NCBI GenBank assembly: GCA_023416335.1
Contig: JAEZHY010000281.1
Span: forward strand, 1-64,000
Direction of reading: 5' to 3'
DNA: 64,000 nucleotides
From: Pseudomonadota bacterium
GTDB taxonomy: Bacteria > Desulfobacterota > Syntrophobacteria > Syntrophobacterales > Syntrophobacteraceae
This document shows, piece by piece, positions 35,708 through 45,417 of the stretch. The translations under genes were made by a program, and so were the position numbers. The notes under the pieces were generated by a model. It was not told the DNA's origin. It made no database searches and saw only the letters and a program-made list of their open reading frames with translations. The first letter of the stretch is position 1, and each line of letters starts with the position of its first letter.

Positions 35708-36697
35708 TCATTCCGTTTCGCAGACTGTTTGCATCGGCTCGGAAGCATTCCCGCATCCGCATGCCTGCTGTTGATTTTCCATACTCGCCTGCTTCAACTG
35801 TTGAAGCGTTTTCATACATTCGCTGTCTAGTGCGGCATCCGCCAGCTCATATTCGCGGCCGAGATAGCCGTACTTGGGCTGCCCGAACCGGTGAAAGGCG
35901 AGCAGTTCGTATTCCGTGCTCGGCTTGTCCTTGATGAAATCGATAATGGCGGCGATTTCTTCTTCCGTATCGTTGAATCCGGGGATAACGGGCGTTCGGA
36001 CCAGCTTTGGAAGATTGGGGAATTCTTGGCAGAGCCGGGTAAAGTTCTCCAGAATCCGTTCGTTGGACACCCCTGTAAACTTCTGGTGTTTCACCGGGTC
36101 CATATGCTTGATGTCGAACATGATATTGTCGAGGTACCGGCAGGCCTCTTCGAGGTCCTTCCATTCGGCGAACCCGCAAGTTTCCATGGAGGTATTGATC
36201 CTGCGCCGCCTGGCTTCCTTGAGCAGTTCAATGGCAAACCCGGCCTGTGCCAGAGGCTCGCCCCCGCTCAGCGTCATTCCGCCGCCTGATCTTCCGTAAA
36301 AGGCTTCGTCGGCCTCAACCGTCGCGATTACTTCCTCCACGGTCATCAGCTTTCCGAATACCGTGAGCGCCTGCGCAGGGCACACATCCGCGCATGCAAA
36401 ACACTTCTGGCAGGAAGCCCGGTCTATGCGCACCAGACCGTTTTCGTCCTCAGATAGTGCCCGGCCCGGGCATCCTTCGATGCACAGTCCGCATTCCTTT
36501 GTCCCAATGCATTTGCCGGGATTATAGGCCAATTCGGGCTCAAGCCGCTGGGACTCAGGGTTGCTGCACCACGCGCAGTGCAGCGGACATCCCTTGAGGA
36601 ATACCAGTGTCCTGATCCCGGGACCGTCGTGTACCGAGTAGTGCTGGATATTGAATACAAATCCGTAAGGACTCGAAAGCCGCTTTTCCTGGGTCAC
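35708..36697 (-). CDS. islB: Glycyl-radical enzyme activase for IslA
   Basis: The protein has 329 residues, a radical-SAM activase. The CxxxCxxC cluster motif is in FLKGCPLHCAWCSNPE; two extra 4Fe-4S ferredoxin-type clusters (CIGTKECGLCIEGCPG, CQKCFACADVCPAQAL) follow, then GGMTLSGGEPLAQ and ETCGFAEWKDLEEA. This layout is standard for activases of the CutD/PflA-like group that install the glycyl radical. The start is GTG at 36697 with AGGAG upstream. It begins 87 bp after the islA stop; the gap includes a small GAGGGAG/CTTCCTC-like hairpin. Confidence 0.9.
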   Translation of the reverse strand: MTQEKRLSSPYGFVFNIQHYSVHDGPGIRTLVFLKGCPLHCAWCSNPESQRLEPELAYNPGKCIGTKECGLCIEGCPGRALSEDENGLVRIDRASCQKCFACADVCPAQALTVFGKLMTVEEVIATVEADEAFYGRSGGGMTLSGGEPLAQAGFAIELLKEARRRRINTSMETCGFAEWKDLEEACRYLDNIMFDIKHMDPVKHQKFTGVSNERILENFTRLCQEFPNLPKLVRTPVIPGFNDTEEEIAAIIDFIKDKPSTEYELLAFHRFGQPKYGYLGREYELADAALDSECMKTLQQLKQASMENQQQACGCGNASEPMQTVCETE

Positions 36698-36784
36698 GTT
36701 GAAAAACTCCTGCGCCCCTGCGAAGGGCCGAAAAAAATATCGGTGAGGGAGTCTTCCTCCCCCACCGCCGATTTATCCGATCGG

Positions 36785-39268
36785 TCAGAACGTGGAATGT
36801 TCCGTCCTTGCGATAATATCATTTTGCAGGTCGGGCGAAAGGTCCACGAAGTAGGCACTGTAGCCTGCGACCCTGACGAGGAGCCCGCGGTATTTCTCGG
36901 GCTCGCGCTGGGCGGCAAGCAGGGTTTCCTTGTTTATGATGTTGAACTGGACGTGCCAGAGTTTGAGATCGCACCAGGTCCGGATAAAGGAAACCAGCTT
37001 GCGGGTCCCTTCGTCGCCGGCAACGCACTTCGGCGAAAGCTTGATGTTGAGCAGGCGGGAAGCCCTTTCGCGGTAATCCCTGTTTTTCGATCCGAAGTTG
37101 GAGAGCAGTACCGCGGTCGGCCCGTTCACGTCGGCGCCGTGGGATGCGGAGGAACCGTCGGCCAGAGGCGTCCACGCTTTGCGGCCGTTCGGGGTCGCGC
37201 TCACGACTTTACCGAAAGGCACGTGCGAGGTGAAGGGGACGTAGCGCAGGTCGAGGTGTACTCCGACTTCCTTTGAATAAGCCTTCGTATATTCCAGGCA
37301 GGTCCTGTCGATCATCTTTGCGATGCTGTCCGCATACGGGTCGTTGTTGCCGTAGCACGGAGCATGCATCAGCATCTGGCGCATCGCTTCCTTGCCTTCG
37401 AAGTTACAGGCCACAGCTTCCAGCACCTGGTCCATCGTAAGCTTTTTCTCTTCGAAGACCAGTTTCTTGATTGCCGCCAGCGAATCGATGACCGTGCCGT
37501 AGCCGATGCATTCGAAGTAACCCAGGTCGATGCCGCCCTCGATCTTCGGCTGATGCAGGTCCACCATGTTCTTCATGCAGAGGTCGTGCAGCACCGATCC
37601 GAGCGGAGTGGCAAAATGCTTTGCACGCAGGGCGATAATGATCTGTTCCTGAATGAAGGCGTGCTTCAGGAAATTGGTCTGCTGGGCATGGTATGCGTTC
37701 CAGAACTCGTCCCAGGTCTTGAAGTTCCGCGGATCTCCGGTTTCGAGGCCGATCTTCTCGTCGCCGTAGATTTTCATGCTGCCGTTGTAAAGAACCATTT
37801 CGAGCGCGGCGGCGAAGTTGATGTACGCGCATCCACTCGTGAAGGTATCAAGATTGGGCATCCGGGCTTCCGTACAACCGGAGACGGCGTAGTCGTGAAT
37901 ATCCTCGAAAGACACACCCTTGGAGAGGTGGAGCGGGATGACTTCCTCATCGTTGATGAGCTTCGGGAACCCGGATCCCTCCTTGATCGTTTCGGCAACT
38001 TCCCAAAGGTACCTCTCCGGCGCACGAGAATGAATGCGGGCGGCAAGGTCCGGATAATTCAGGGGGAAATCCCGCTTCGAACGGAGAAAGATGTAGGTCA
38101 GGTCGTTTGTGGCATCCCGCCCGTCCCTGGTCTGGCCGCCGACGGTCACAGCTTCCCAGTGTGCGTATCCTTCGTTGATTGCACCGCCGGTCGGCGAGAT
38201 ATACAGGTCAATAAACTGAGCCATGGCTACCCACATGCATTCGATGAGTTCCGTGGCCTTCTCTTCAGTCATGCGACCTTCGTCTACATCCTTGCGGTAA
38301 TAGGGATAGAGGTACTGGTCCATGCGGCCGTTGGAGATGATCGTCCCGGTTTTCTGTTCGATGCGGGAGAACATCTGTGTAAACCACTGTGACTGCACGG
38401 CCTCATGAAAGTTGCGGGCAGGATTTTCGGGCACCCAGGCGCAATTGGACGCGATGGTTTCGAGTTCCTGCTTGCGAACGGGATCTTTTTCCAGTTTGGC
38501 CAGGGTGGCGGCGAGTTCGGCATGCCGTTTCGCCCAAATGATGATGGCGTCGCAAACCGTGATCATCGCTTCGAGGAACGGACGGTTCTTGACGTTGTCC
38601 GTGGGGTTCAGCGGATCGAGAGCGTTCAGCTTTTCGACTGCTTCTTCACGGATGCCCTTGAAACCGCGTTTGAGTACTTTTTCGAAGTCATGCACCCACT
38701 GCAGAGCGGAACGGAAGGAGGCGGTTTCATTGACAATGTAACGCGACCGCAAGGTGTCGCTGGGGTCGTATGTCAGCTTGAGTGTTTCCTCGGGCAGACT
38801 GATCGCGAGGGCTTCATGGAAAGTCTTGCCCTTCCAGTAAGGAGCGATCTCCTCGACTGCAATCCTGGCATCTTCCTGCGAAATATTGAAGGGGGATTCG
38901 ACCCTGTTTGGCAGGTCTTTTACGGCGAGGTCGAGGAAATCCCCATCCAGTTCCGGATAGAGAATTCCGTATCGTCCTTTGCAGCCCGAACGCCCGGCCA
39001 GCAGGTTGTCTTCGTCTATATAGACGGTGATGTTTTCGGCAATATGCTTGAGGGCCTTGGCCCAGCGCAGAACCAGGGGTTGTCCTTCCGTCTTCTTGAA
39101 GGACTCGGTAAAATACTTGGCCCGTTCCATGTCGATAACGGGTCTCTGCCCCTTGAAGGAATCCAGGATTTTGAATATTCGCTCGCGCCCGCTTTTGTCC
39201 GCAACTCCGTTGATTTCATCCTGTACCCGTTGCTCGTGCGGAGACAAAACTTCACAACACTCGTACAT
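36785..39268 (-). CDS. islA: Isethionate sulfite-lyase (glycyl-radical enzyme)
   Basis: The protein has 827 residues. It cleaves the C-S bond of isethionate to acetaldehyde and sulfite under anoxia. The radical loop [12 protein letters not shown] puts the radical Gly at 802; the active-site Cys465 and Glu467 are in [11 protein letters not shown]. Arg186, Gln190, Arg675 and Phe679 occupy, with a constant offset of three, the positions I recall as the isethionate pocket of the Bilophila enzyme (Arg189, Gln193, Arg678, Phe682, with Cys468, Glu470, Gly805). That match separates it from choline, glycerol and pyruvate homologues. islB follows. Sulfite released could serve as electron acceptor; the reductase is not in this window. 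Confidence 0.93.
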   Translation of the reverse strand: MYECCEVLSPHEQRVQDEINGVADKSGRERIFKILDSFKGQRPVIDMERAKYFTESFKKTEGQPLVLRWAKALKHIAENITVYIDEDNLLAGRSGCKGRYGILYPELDGDFLDLAVKDLPNRVESPFNISQEDARIAVEEIAPYWKGKTFHEALAISLPEETLKLTYDPSDTLRSRYIVNETASFRSALQWVHDFEKVLKRGFKGIREEAVEKLNALDPLNPTDNVKNRPFLEAMITVCDAIIIWAKRHAELAATLAKLEKDPVRKQELETIASNCAWVPENPARNFHEAVQSQWFTQMFSRIEQKTGTIISNGRMDQYLYPYYRKDVDEGRMTEEKATELIECMWVAMAQFIDLYISPTGGAINEGYAHWEAVTVGGQTRDGRDATNDLTYIFLRSKRDFPLNYPDLAARIHSRAPERYLWEVAETIKEGSGFPKLINDEEVIPLHLSKGVSFEDIHDYAVSGCTEARMPNLDTFTSGCAYINFAAALEMVLYNGSMKIYGDEKIGLETGDPRNFKTWDEFWNAYHAQQTNFLKHAFIQEQIIIALRAKHFATPLGSVLHDLCMKNMVDLHQPKIEGGIDLGYFECIGYGTVIDSLAAIKKLVFEEKKLTMDQVLEAVACNFEGKEAMRQMLMHAPCYGNNDPYADSIAKMIDRTCLEYTKAYSKEVGVHLDLRYVPFTSHVPFGKVVSATPNGRKAWTPLADGSSASHGADVNGPTAVLLSNFGSKNRDYRERASRLLNIKLSPKCVAGDEGTRKLVSFIRTWCDLKLWHVQFNIINKETLLAAQREPEKYRGLLVRVAGYSAYFVDLSPDLQNDIIARTEHSTF

Positions 39269-40004
39269 GGCTCACTCCTCGCTTCATTCATTCCCATTTT
39301 CGACATTGGCACGCGCCGCTTTTAGCAGACTTCAGCGCTGTTTTAAACTCGGTCGAAATCCTCATACAGCAACGATGATGCCAGAAAGCCCGTTGTCGTG
39401 CTGTGACGGGGCAAATCGGGGCGAGACCGCAAGAACGTTTCTTGCGATTGCATGCAAGTACTTAATTTCAGAGCATATACAGCTCCTGCAAAACTGCGTT
39501 GCAATCCATGACCTGGAGCAATTTCTACAGGTGACGGGCACGAAAACCCTTTTTCACGGCCAAAGGACGAGGGATGTGTTGCAAAATTGCGACTCTATGG
39601 AATGGTGATCACTCACGCATATTTTTCTAAGGCAACCTTGGTGGAGCTTAGCCGTGTAGGGTGGGGGAGCGGAGCGCGACGGCCTTAACGTGCCCACCGT
39701 CCTGCATTCCCGAAGGAGGTGGAAACGATTTTTTGTGCTTATAATGGCCAAGGCTTCAGTGCGGCAAACGTTGATAGCCGCTGGTTCCCAAGCTCCGGCT
39801 TGGGAACCCCGCCCTCACCCCTGCCACTATTTTCAGGGAAGGCGAGTCCGTTGCAATTCTGCACCGGCAAGTCGCATATATGCAACAAAACACTACTCTG
39901 ATATTTCAGTGCATGGAAAAATGAACTTGCGAAAAACCGCCGCGAACCGTCTACACTGCAGCGGATTTTATACCATTGGAAGATTTGTTTCCATTCCAAC
40001 AGGT
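39269..40004. other. Gene-free stretch upstream of islA, with repeat elements
   Basis: No gene is supported. It must hold the islA promoter, which I could not assign. The right half carries repeat fragments: a GTAGGGTGGG...GTGCCCACCGTCC element near 39655-39705 related to the 40.8/46.2 kb repeats, and the GGTTCCCAAGC palindrome at 39783. Confidence 0.55.
39783..39808. repeat. GGTTCCCAAG palindromic dispersed repeat
   Basis: GGTTCCCAAGC / GCTTGGGAACC arms pair perfectly around TCCG. Further copies occur at 46510-46535, 56561-56586 and 56660-56686, with a one-armed copy near 56318. Confidence 0.75.
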
Positions 40005-40565
40005 TCATTCCTCGATAATCAAGGATTTTCCGGGATGGACCTTTCCAATGAGACCGGCTGCCAACTGCCTGTCACAGGGTCCGAAATCATCGCTGCCGCC
40101 CCTGATGCACATCGTTCCGTCCGCGCCGCAGGAAACCCCTGCGCCCCCAAGTTCGCGAACCCGGGTCCTGTGCAATCCCAGATCCATGATCTCCATTTCA
40201 GTGTTTTTGAGAATATCCCGGTGATGGAGGTCGTTGGACCTCAGGCAGACCACCGGCTCTATGACCCCGCCGCCAATAGAGACGAGAAGGATCTTCCCGT
40301 CGTAGTTGTCGGGGAGGATCACCGGCGGAATAAGGGCATTCGGGTCAAACCGGCTTTCGCAGAAAAGGCTGAACCTCTCCGTCCGCAATCGGACTTGTCG
40401 GATGGATTGGAAGTCATTGTTCGCTACTGCCTCGCGGAGGCTGGTTTGGAAATGGCCCGAAATATGATCGATGTCTGCCTTGCTGAGGGTCGTCCCTAAT
40501 GCACTCAAGAGTTCCACAGCATCCTCGAATTGTCCGGATCTAAACAGATCGAGTATCCTCACCAT
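40005..40565 (-). CDS. Hypothetical protein
   Basis: The protein has 186 residues. The ATG at 40565 follows AAAGGACGG. The sequence is convincing as protein (VRILDLFRSGQFEDAVELLS, LIPPVILPDNYDGKILLVSI, VVCLRSNDLHHRDILKNTEM) but no family is recognised. The N-terminal half is helical; the C-terminal half has several glycines and five cysteines in all. It stands in a repeat-rich zone between the isethionate genes and the phosphonate module, with no close neighbour on the same strand. Confidence 0.6.
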   Translation of the reverse strand: MVRILDLFRSGQFEDAVELLSALGTTLSKADIDHISGHFQTSLREAVANNDFQSIRQVRLRTERFSLFCESRFDPNALIPPVILPDNYDGKILLVSIGGGVIEPVVCLRSNDLHHRDILKNTEMEIMDLGLHRTRVRELGGAGVSCGADGTMCIRGGSDDFGPCDRQLAAGLIGKVHPGKSLIIEE

Positions 40566-41300
40566 TTCAATCCGTCCTTTTCGGACCAGGGTTCCGGGCA
40601 TTTTACGACGGAACCCCCAATCCCGTCATGCGCAGTGCTTTTGAGCCGGGATCCAGCGGAGCCGCCACAACCCAGGATGGGGTTTGAACGAGGCTGAAAC
40701 TTCGATTAGGAAGTGCAGCAGCGACGGTAGGGTGGGCACCCCCGCTATTGGGGGTGCCCACCACCCGGCCATCCCGATGAACCATGGTCCAAGGGGACGG
40801 ACGGTGGGCACGTGAAGCTTGTGCCCACCCTACGCCGCTTACCGTCTACTCAATTGAAGTTTCATAAGAAAGTTCTTAAGGTCTTGAATTCACAATTAAT
40901 CCGCCTTGGAAGCCTGGATTCCGATGTGAACTTGTCCTGATCGAAGAGAAGGGTCGGAATGACGAAGCCGGGCTCTGCAAGTCATTCGAAGCTGCCGCAA
41001 TCATTTTGAGGTGTAGGATGGGTGACAACCCATCGCTTTCCGGAACGCCCCGGAATGATTGGCCGGAGAGGCACAAATCGACGCCTGGAACACGGGAAAG
41101 TCGCCATACGGAAAAAGAAGTCGTATTTGACAATCCTTGAGTTTTCCGGCGGTCGAGAGGGGATCGAGCCTCAAAGAACGATGGGTTCCCGCTCCGCTCC
41201 CACCCATCCTGACGGCCCTTTCCGGTTGGTGCCCGTCTCTCACCAGGGGCGTGGCGCCGCAGGCCCTTAAGTTGCCTGCACTCCGGTCCGGGATGCCGCA
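40566..41300. other. Gene-free stretch rich in dispersed repeats
   Basis: It holds the left copy of the long inverted repeat (listed separately), a GGTGGGCACCCCC palindrome at 40731-40760, and an element near 40876-40925 (TTGAATTCACAATTAATCCG, then AAGCCTGGATTCCG) with a relative at 56437-56482. The fragment CAGTGCTTTTGAGCCGGGAT near 40632 also recurs at 56405. No open frame has a binding site. Confidence 0.6.
40760..40867 (-). repeat. Long inverted repeat, left copy
   Basis: About 108 bp that match 46216-46324 in inverted orientation, from ACCACCCGGCCATCCC on the left to TTCATAA on the right. By eye about ten differences occur over the length (roughly 90% identity). It is internally palindromic (GGTGGGCACGTG...TGTGCCCACC). 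The two copies bracket pbfA, lysR, nudix, phnA and the HAD gene. Confidence 0.85.
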
Positions 41301-42659
41301 TCACCTCCCGCGCTCGATTTCACCCAGGCTCTCCTCAATAATATCCAGCGCCCTGTCCATCTCCTCGATTGTGATGGTAAGAGCGGGCGTCAGCGTGAGA
41401 ATGTTGCCCATTGTCAGCTTGAAACTAAGCCCCCTGCTCAGGCAGGCATACATCATCGCCTCGGCCTCGTCCGTTGCGCGCTCGCGGGTCTGTCTGTCCC
41501 TGACAAGTTCCATACCCATCAGCAACCCCAGGCCTCGGACGTCCCCGATCAGTGCATGCCGCTCCATCATCTCCTTCATGCGGCGGAGCGCATGCGCACC
41601 GACCTCTGCCGCATGGGCGGCGAGCCCCTCGGATTCGATATATTCTATCGTTGCAAGCGCGGCTGCGCAGGCGACCGGACTCTTTTCGTGGGTGTAATGC
41701 CCCAGGGCGATATGCCCGGCGACGTCAAGGTCTTCCCGAGCCAGCAGGGCGGCAAGGGGAAAGATCCCGCCCCCGAGCCCCTTCCCTATCACCAGCATGT
41801 CCGGTACGACGTCGAAGTTTTCGCAGGTGAACATCTTCCCGGTACGGCCGAGTGCGTGCGGAATTTCATCGAAGATCAGCAGCGCACCATGTTTGTCGCA
41901 CGCCCGTCGGACGGCTTTCCAGTACTCGGGCTTGGGAATGTACGGCGTGCTGCGGACCGGCTCCGCTATCACAGCCGCAATGTCGCCCTCTTTTTCAAGC
42001 ATGTATTCGATATAGTTCGCGCAAACGAGATCGCACCCGCCCCGACCGCTGCATCCGAATATGCACCGGTATTCGTCGGGCGGAGGAGCGTGTTCGGTTC
42101 CAGGGAGCAACGGACCGATATTCTGCCGGAAGACGGACTCACCGCCGATCGAAATCGCGTCAAGCGAAGCCCCATGGAAGGAATCCCACATCGATATTGT
42201 TTTGTGCCGTCCGGTGGCAAGGCGCGCAAGTTTCAGGGCCATGCCGATTGCGCTTGTGCCGCCGGGCGTCAGGAGCACCTTGTTCAGATTGCCGGGAGCA
42301 AGCCCGGTGAGTTTCTTTGCCAAGTCCACGGCGACCCGGTTCGTGTAGCGTCTCGTACAAAAGGAAAGCGTGTCCAACTGCTCTTTTACGGCGGCTATTA
42401 CCGAGGGGTTTGCAAAACCGACCTGGTGGACGTTGTTCCCATGGAAATCCATATACCTCCGCCCCTGGAGGTCTTCGATGTAAATGCCCCCGCAGGACCG
42501 CATCGCGTTGAGGCACGGGGTCGAAAGCGACTGGTGAAGGAAATAGCGGGCATCTTCTTCGAGCAGGGCACGGGTGTTGTCGTCCAGATTGGATCGCTGC
42601 CATTCCGTTCGTCTATCGGAAATATTGACGTCGCCTTCCGACTTGTGCTGCACGGCCAT
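41301..42659 (-). CDS. pbfA: (R)-1-hydroxy-2-aminoethylphosphonate ammonia-lyase (class-III aminotransferase fold)
   Basis: The protein has 452 residues, PLP-dependent. Lys293 in DMLVIGKGLGGGIFP should hold PLP; LIFDEIPHALGRTGK gives the partner Asp264. The N-terminal EDARYFLHQSLSTPCLNAMR and YMDFHGNNVHQVGFANP blocks match, from memory, PbfA, which eliminates ammonia from hydroxylated aminoethylphosphonate to yield phosphonoacetaldehyde. A class-III transaminase (taurine or other omega-amine) is the alternative, but the FHGNNVHQ block and the phnW/phnA context favour PbfA. The start at 42659 follows AAAGGAT. A LysR-type promoter lies at 42791-42856 and the lysR gene is divergent. Confidence 0.82.
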   Translation of the reverse strand: MAVQHKSEGDVNISDRRTEWQRSNLDDNTRALLEEDARYFLHQSLSTPCLNAMRSCGGIYIEDLQGRRYMDFHGNNVHQVGFANPSVIAAVKEQLDTLSFCTRRYTNRVAVDLAKKLTGLAPGNLNKVLLTPGGTSAIGMALKLARLATGRHKTISMWDSFHGASLDAISIGGESVFRQNIGPLLPGTEHAPPPDEYRCIFGCSGRGGCDLVCANYIEYMLEKEGDIAAVIAEPVRSTPYIPKPEYWKAVRRACDKHGALLIFDEIPHALGRTGKMFTCENFDVVPDMLVIGKGLGGGIFPLAALLAREDLDVAGHIALGHYTHEKSPVACAAALATIEYIESEGLAAHAAEVGAHALRRMKEMMERHALIGDVRGLGLLMGMELVRDRQTRERATDEAEAMMYACLSRGLSFKLTMGNILTLTPALTITIEEMDRALDIIEESLGEIERGR

Positions 42660-42790
42660 AAGATTATCCTTTCGCCCTGTTAAGAATGCCACGAAGATCC
42701 GGAACCGTCGATCGACCTCGCATCGGCCCTCCTGAATCTGCCAATCCCTATAATTTTCGACTGCCTACAGACATGTTTGAAGTTGATAGG

Positions 42791-42856
42791 AGACTAAAAA
42801 TTGGTCTAATATAAGTCAAGGTAATTAATTTCAAGATTTCGAGGACGAAAGGTTAT
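42791..42856 (-). promoter_or_regulatory. LysR-type regulated promoter of pbfA (site 4)
   Basis: Read on the minus strand: box ATAACCTTTCGTCCT (42842-42856), 22 bp, -35 TTGACT (42814-42819), 17 bp, -10-like TAGTCT (42791-42796). The 22-bp spacing and an A/T-rich stretch before TTGACT are shared with three other promoters in the window. Only the left half-site is conserved, so it may be a weaker site. The box overlaps the ribosome-binding region of divergent lysR (start 42860), which suggests autoregulation. Confidence 0.6.
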
Positions 42857-42859
42857 ATT

Positions 42860-43765
42860 GTGAATATCAACCTGCTGAGAATATTCTATTACGCCGCAAA
42901 GCTCGGCAGCATCAGCGCAGCCGCCGAGGCCCTCTTCGTGACCCAGCCCGCCGTGTCCAAAGGACTGCAGAGACTGCAGGAACACTACGAAATCAAGTTC
43001 ATAAACCTTTTCGGCAGGAAGATTTCCCTGACCGACGCGGGAGAGGTCCTCTACGGGATTGCGGAAAAGATATTCGAAATAGAAAAGCAGGCGGAAGAAA
43101 TAATCCACGATTTCCAGGAACGCAAACGGGGAAACATCCGTATCCTTTCAAGTGAGAGTTTCGGCGCCTATTATCTGCCGTTCATCATCATTCCGTTCAG
43201 GAACGAAAATCCCCAAGTTCACGTAAACGCGAACATACTCCCGACCGAACTGGTCTGTGAAGGTACTGCCGCGTTGAACTGCGACATCGGGTTTATCTCT
43301 TACTATGTCGAACACCCGAAACTGATCATACGCGAAATCTTGGAAGACAGGATGGTTGTGATCGTCCCGACCGGGCATCCGCTTGCGGAAAAGGAAACGA
43401 TCGAACCGCTGGACCTGGAAGGGCAGTCGGTAATCATGCACGAAAAGGGATCGGCTCCGCAGAGGATCGTCGAGGACCTGATCCAGAAATATCACCTTTC
43501 GATTCACACCCCTCTGGAACTGTCGAGCAATGAGGGAATAAAGCGGGCGGTTGCTGGTGGATTAGGGATATCGATTATCTCGCGAAACGTCGCGGGCGAG
43601 GAAATCAAGTCGGGACAACTCTCGGCCATACCTTTTTCACTAGGGGAAATGACCCGAAAGTTCTTTATGGTCCACCACAAGGACAAATATTTTTCCGAAG
43701 CGCTCCAGAACTTTATCGAGATGGTCTATCAGTGGTCGGACGAATACGCCAAGAGCATTTATTGA
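42860..43765 (+). CDS. LysR-family transcriptional regulator
   Basis: The protein has 301 residues with a GTG start. A winged HTH (FYYAAKLGSISAAAEALFVT then QPAVSKGLQRLQ) and an effector domain (about 90-295, with LSSESFGAYYLPFIIIPFRN, DIGFISYY, AVAGGLGISIISRNVAG) are complete. LysR proteins usually bind a palindrome near -65 and activate in response to a pathway metabolite. Four such promoters occur nearby, including the one shared with pbfA, so this is the likely activator of the phosphonate genes; the inducer may be an aminophosphonate or phosphonoacetaldehyde. Its stop codon abuts that of the convergent nudix gene. Confidence 0.9.
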   Translation: MNINLLRIFYYAAKLGSISAAAEALFVTQPAVSKGLQRLQEHYEIKFINLFGRKISLTDAGEVLYGIAEKIFEIEKQAEEIIHDFQERKRGNIRILSSESFGAYYLPFIIIPFRNENPQVHVNANILPTELVCEGTAALNCDIGFISYYVEHPKLIIREILEDRMVVIVPTGHPLAEKETIEPLDLEGQSVIMHEKGSAPQRIVEDLIQKYHLSIHTPLELSSNEGIKRAVAGGLGISIISRNVAGEEIKSGQLSAIPFSLGEMTRKFFMVHHKDKYFSEALQNFIEMVYQWSDEYAKSIY

Positions 43766-44317
43766 TCAGCGCAGGTGGGCCTCGGCGCGGTGGAGCGCCA
43801 AAACCGTTAATCCGTCGGTTATTTTCCCTTCGTCGATAAATCTCATTAACTCATCCAGTGGATATCGCACGGTTTCGATTATCTCGTCCTGATCGAGGTG
43901 CTGCTCCGCAGGGATCAATCCTTTCGCCAGGTAGACGTGAATGAGTTCGTCCGAGTAAGCCGGCATGATATGCACTGCGCCTATCTTGATCATCTCCCCG
44001 GCCCTGTAGCCCGTCTCCTCCTCCAACTCCCTTCTCGCGCACTGAAGCGGGGTCTCCCCCAGTTCCATCGTTCCCGACGGGATTTCCAGTATATACCGGC
44101 CGATCACATGCCGGTACTGAGAAAGCATCAGAACGGTCCCATCGTCCATGATGGGAACTATCCCCGTGGATCCGGGGTGGCGGATCATGGAATAAACCGC
44201 TTTGCGGCCGTTCGGCAGCGTGACCTCCTCGACGTCAAATGTGTACGATTTCCCTTTGAATATTTTGCGGACCGTGTGCACTTGAGATTTTGGACGACTT
44301 TCCGCCCTTTCTTTCAT
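43766..44317 (-). CDS. Nudix hydrolase, ADP-ribose pyrophosphatase-like
   Basis: The protein has 183 residues. A perfect Nudix box (GTMELGETPLQCARRELEEE then TGY) is preceded by SQYRHVIGRYILEIPSGTM, the ADP-ribose/ADP-sugar pyrophosphatase pattern. The product would cleave a nucleoside diphosphate linked to another moiety. The ATG at 44317 starts 8 bp after the phnA stop, so it belongs to the HAD-phnA-nudix operon. Why a Nudix enzyme is here is unclear; it may act on a nucleotide by-product. Confidence 0.88.
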   Translation of the reverse strand: MKERAESRPKSQVHTVRKIFKGKSYTFDVEEVTLPNGRKAVYSMIRHPGSTGIVPIMDDGTVLMLSQYRHVIGRYILEIPSGTMELGETPLQCARRELEEETGYRAGEMIKIGAVHIMPAYSDELIHVYLAKGLIPAEQHLDQDEIIETVRYPLDELMRFIDEGKITDGLTVLALHRAEAHLR

Positions 44318-44325
44318 GCTTCACC

Positions 44326-45417
44326 TCACTGCTCGACTATCCAACGCGCAATCTCCGGGTTCGATTCCGGCCGGAAAAGCTCCGGTCCCTTTCCGCATCC
44401 GATTACTGGAATCTCCCGCTCATGGAGCGATCCGTGCGACCGGATTTTGACCTCTTCCCGCGATGCCTGCAGGCTTCCGAAGACGCTCTCCCGGTCGGCC
44501 AGCACAAAAATATGCCCGATTCGGTCCGGGTGCAGGTTATGTAGACGCGCGGCCTCGCCGCTCAGCATGACCGCTTCGATACCAGGCTCGTCCCTCAGCA
44601 GTGAAACGACCTCATCCGTCGCTTCCGGCCTGTCGAGGTAAACGTATGCCGCCCCGCCCATGTTACGATGGTGGACTACATACCGGTCCTTGATTATCGG
44701 AATGGCGTTTGCCCCGATCCCTTTTCCGTGCAGGATCCTGTTGAGGTCCAGTGCCATGGTTTTGGCATTCATACCGTGATCCGCCGTAACCGTGATTTCG
44801 AAATCTGAAGGAACGTCGAGTATTTCTCCAAGAAGCTCATCCAGGCGGTTGAGGTTCCATTGGGCTTTTTCGTCTTCCGGAGCATAGGTGTGGGTGACAT
44901 AATCGGTGGTCGTAAGGTACAGCACATCCGGTTTATACTGCCGGAGTACCTCGCGGGCGGCCCTGAAAAGCCAGTGATTTACCTCGATCGTAAACACCCC
45001 GGGCGGCGGACCGAGCCGGTCCACCAGCCACTGAGAAGGATTTTCCGCGCACTCGGCTACTTCCGCTCCATCGCAGATCAGGGTCTTGAGCTTATCTTTG
45101 GCCGTGAGCACGGCGGAGCGCAGCCCCTTCCTTCCGGCCCGCCGGAATACGGTTTCCGCCAGGAGATATTCCGAGGATTCCATGTAGAATTCCCGACCGC
45201 TTGCCGGGTCCAGGAAGTAGTTGGAAGTAATCCCGTGATAAGCGGGGTAACCGGCAGTGACGATGCTGGTGTTGTTCACATTGGTGACGGTAGGCACGAC
45301 TGCCCTGCCGATTGTCCTGAAACCGCGGGCGGCAATTGCATCCAGGTTCGGCGTGCGGCTCGCAGCCAGATATTCAGGAGCACAGCCGTCCAGGCAAACA
45401 ATTATCTTTGTGGTCAT
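44326..45417 (-). CDS. phnA: Phosphonoacetate hydrolase
   Basis: The protein has 363 residues of the alkaline-phosphatase superfamily. It starts TKIIVCLDGCAPEYL (first metal Asp), then VVPTVTNVNNTSIVTAGYPA with the nucleophile Thr in NNTSIVT, AVLTAKDKLKTLICDGAEV, YLTTTDYVTHTYAPEDEKAQ, ITVTADHGMNAKTM (metal Asp-His) and DRYVVHHRNMGGAAYVYL. These blocks are those of PhnA, which splits phosphonoacetate into acetate and phosphate with zinc. The ATG at 45417 overlaps the HAD stop by 4 bp (ATGA), so translation is coupled. A longer frame to 45489 has no support. Confidence 0.88.
   Translation of the reverse strand: MTTKIIVCLDGCAPEYLAASRTPNLDAIAARGFRTIGRAVVPTVTNVNNTSIVTAGYPAYHGITSNYFLDPASGREFYMESSEYLLAETVFRRAGRKGLRSAVLTAKDKLKTLICDGAEVAECAENPSQWLVDRLGPPPGVFTIEVNHWLFRAAREVLRQYKPDVLYLTTTDYVTHTYAPEDEKAQWNLNRLDELLGEILDVPSDFEITVTADHGMNAKTMALDLNRILHGKGIGANAIPIIKDRYVVHHRNMGGAAYVYLDRPEATDEVVSLLRDEPGIEAVMLSGEAARLHNLHPDRIGHIFVLADRESVFGSLQASREEVKIRSHGSLHEREIPVIGCGKGPELFRPESNPEIARWIVEQ

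Noticed and set aside
34455..35774. Long open frame on the plus strand opposite sarD and the amidohydrolase gene
   Set aside because: It is antisense to two well-supported genes; its protein has no family features and arises from codon bias of the other strand.
37364..38392. Long plus-strand open frame opposite islA
   Set aside because: It lies wholly inside islA, whose identity is fixed by many residues; the reverse frame is a shadow.
39305..39321. Possible sigma-54 promoter (TTGGCACGCGCCGCTTT) near islA
   Set aside because: The GG-GC spacing is two bases short of the consensus and it points away from islA.
41301..42659. Calling the class-III PLP enzyme a taurine:pyruvate aminotransferase (Tpa) to complete the isethionate pathway
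   Set aside because: The N-terminal blocks fit PbfA better, and it is divergent from lysR in the phosphonate module with phnA; kept only as an alternative.
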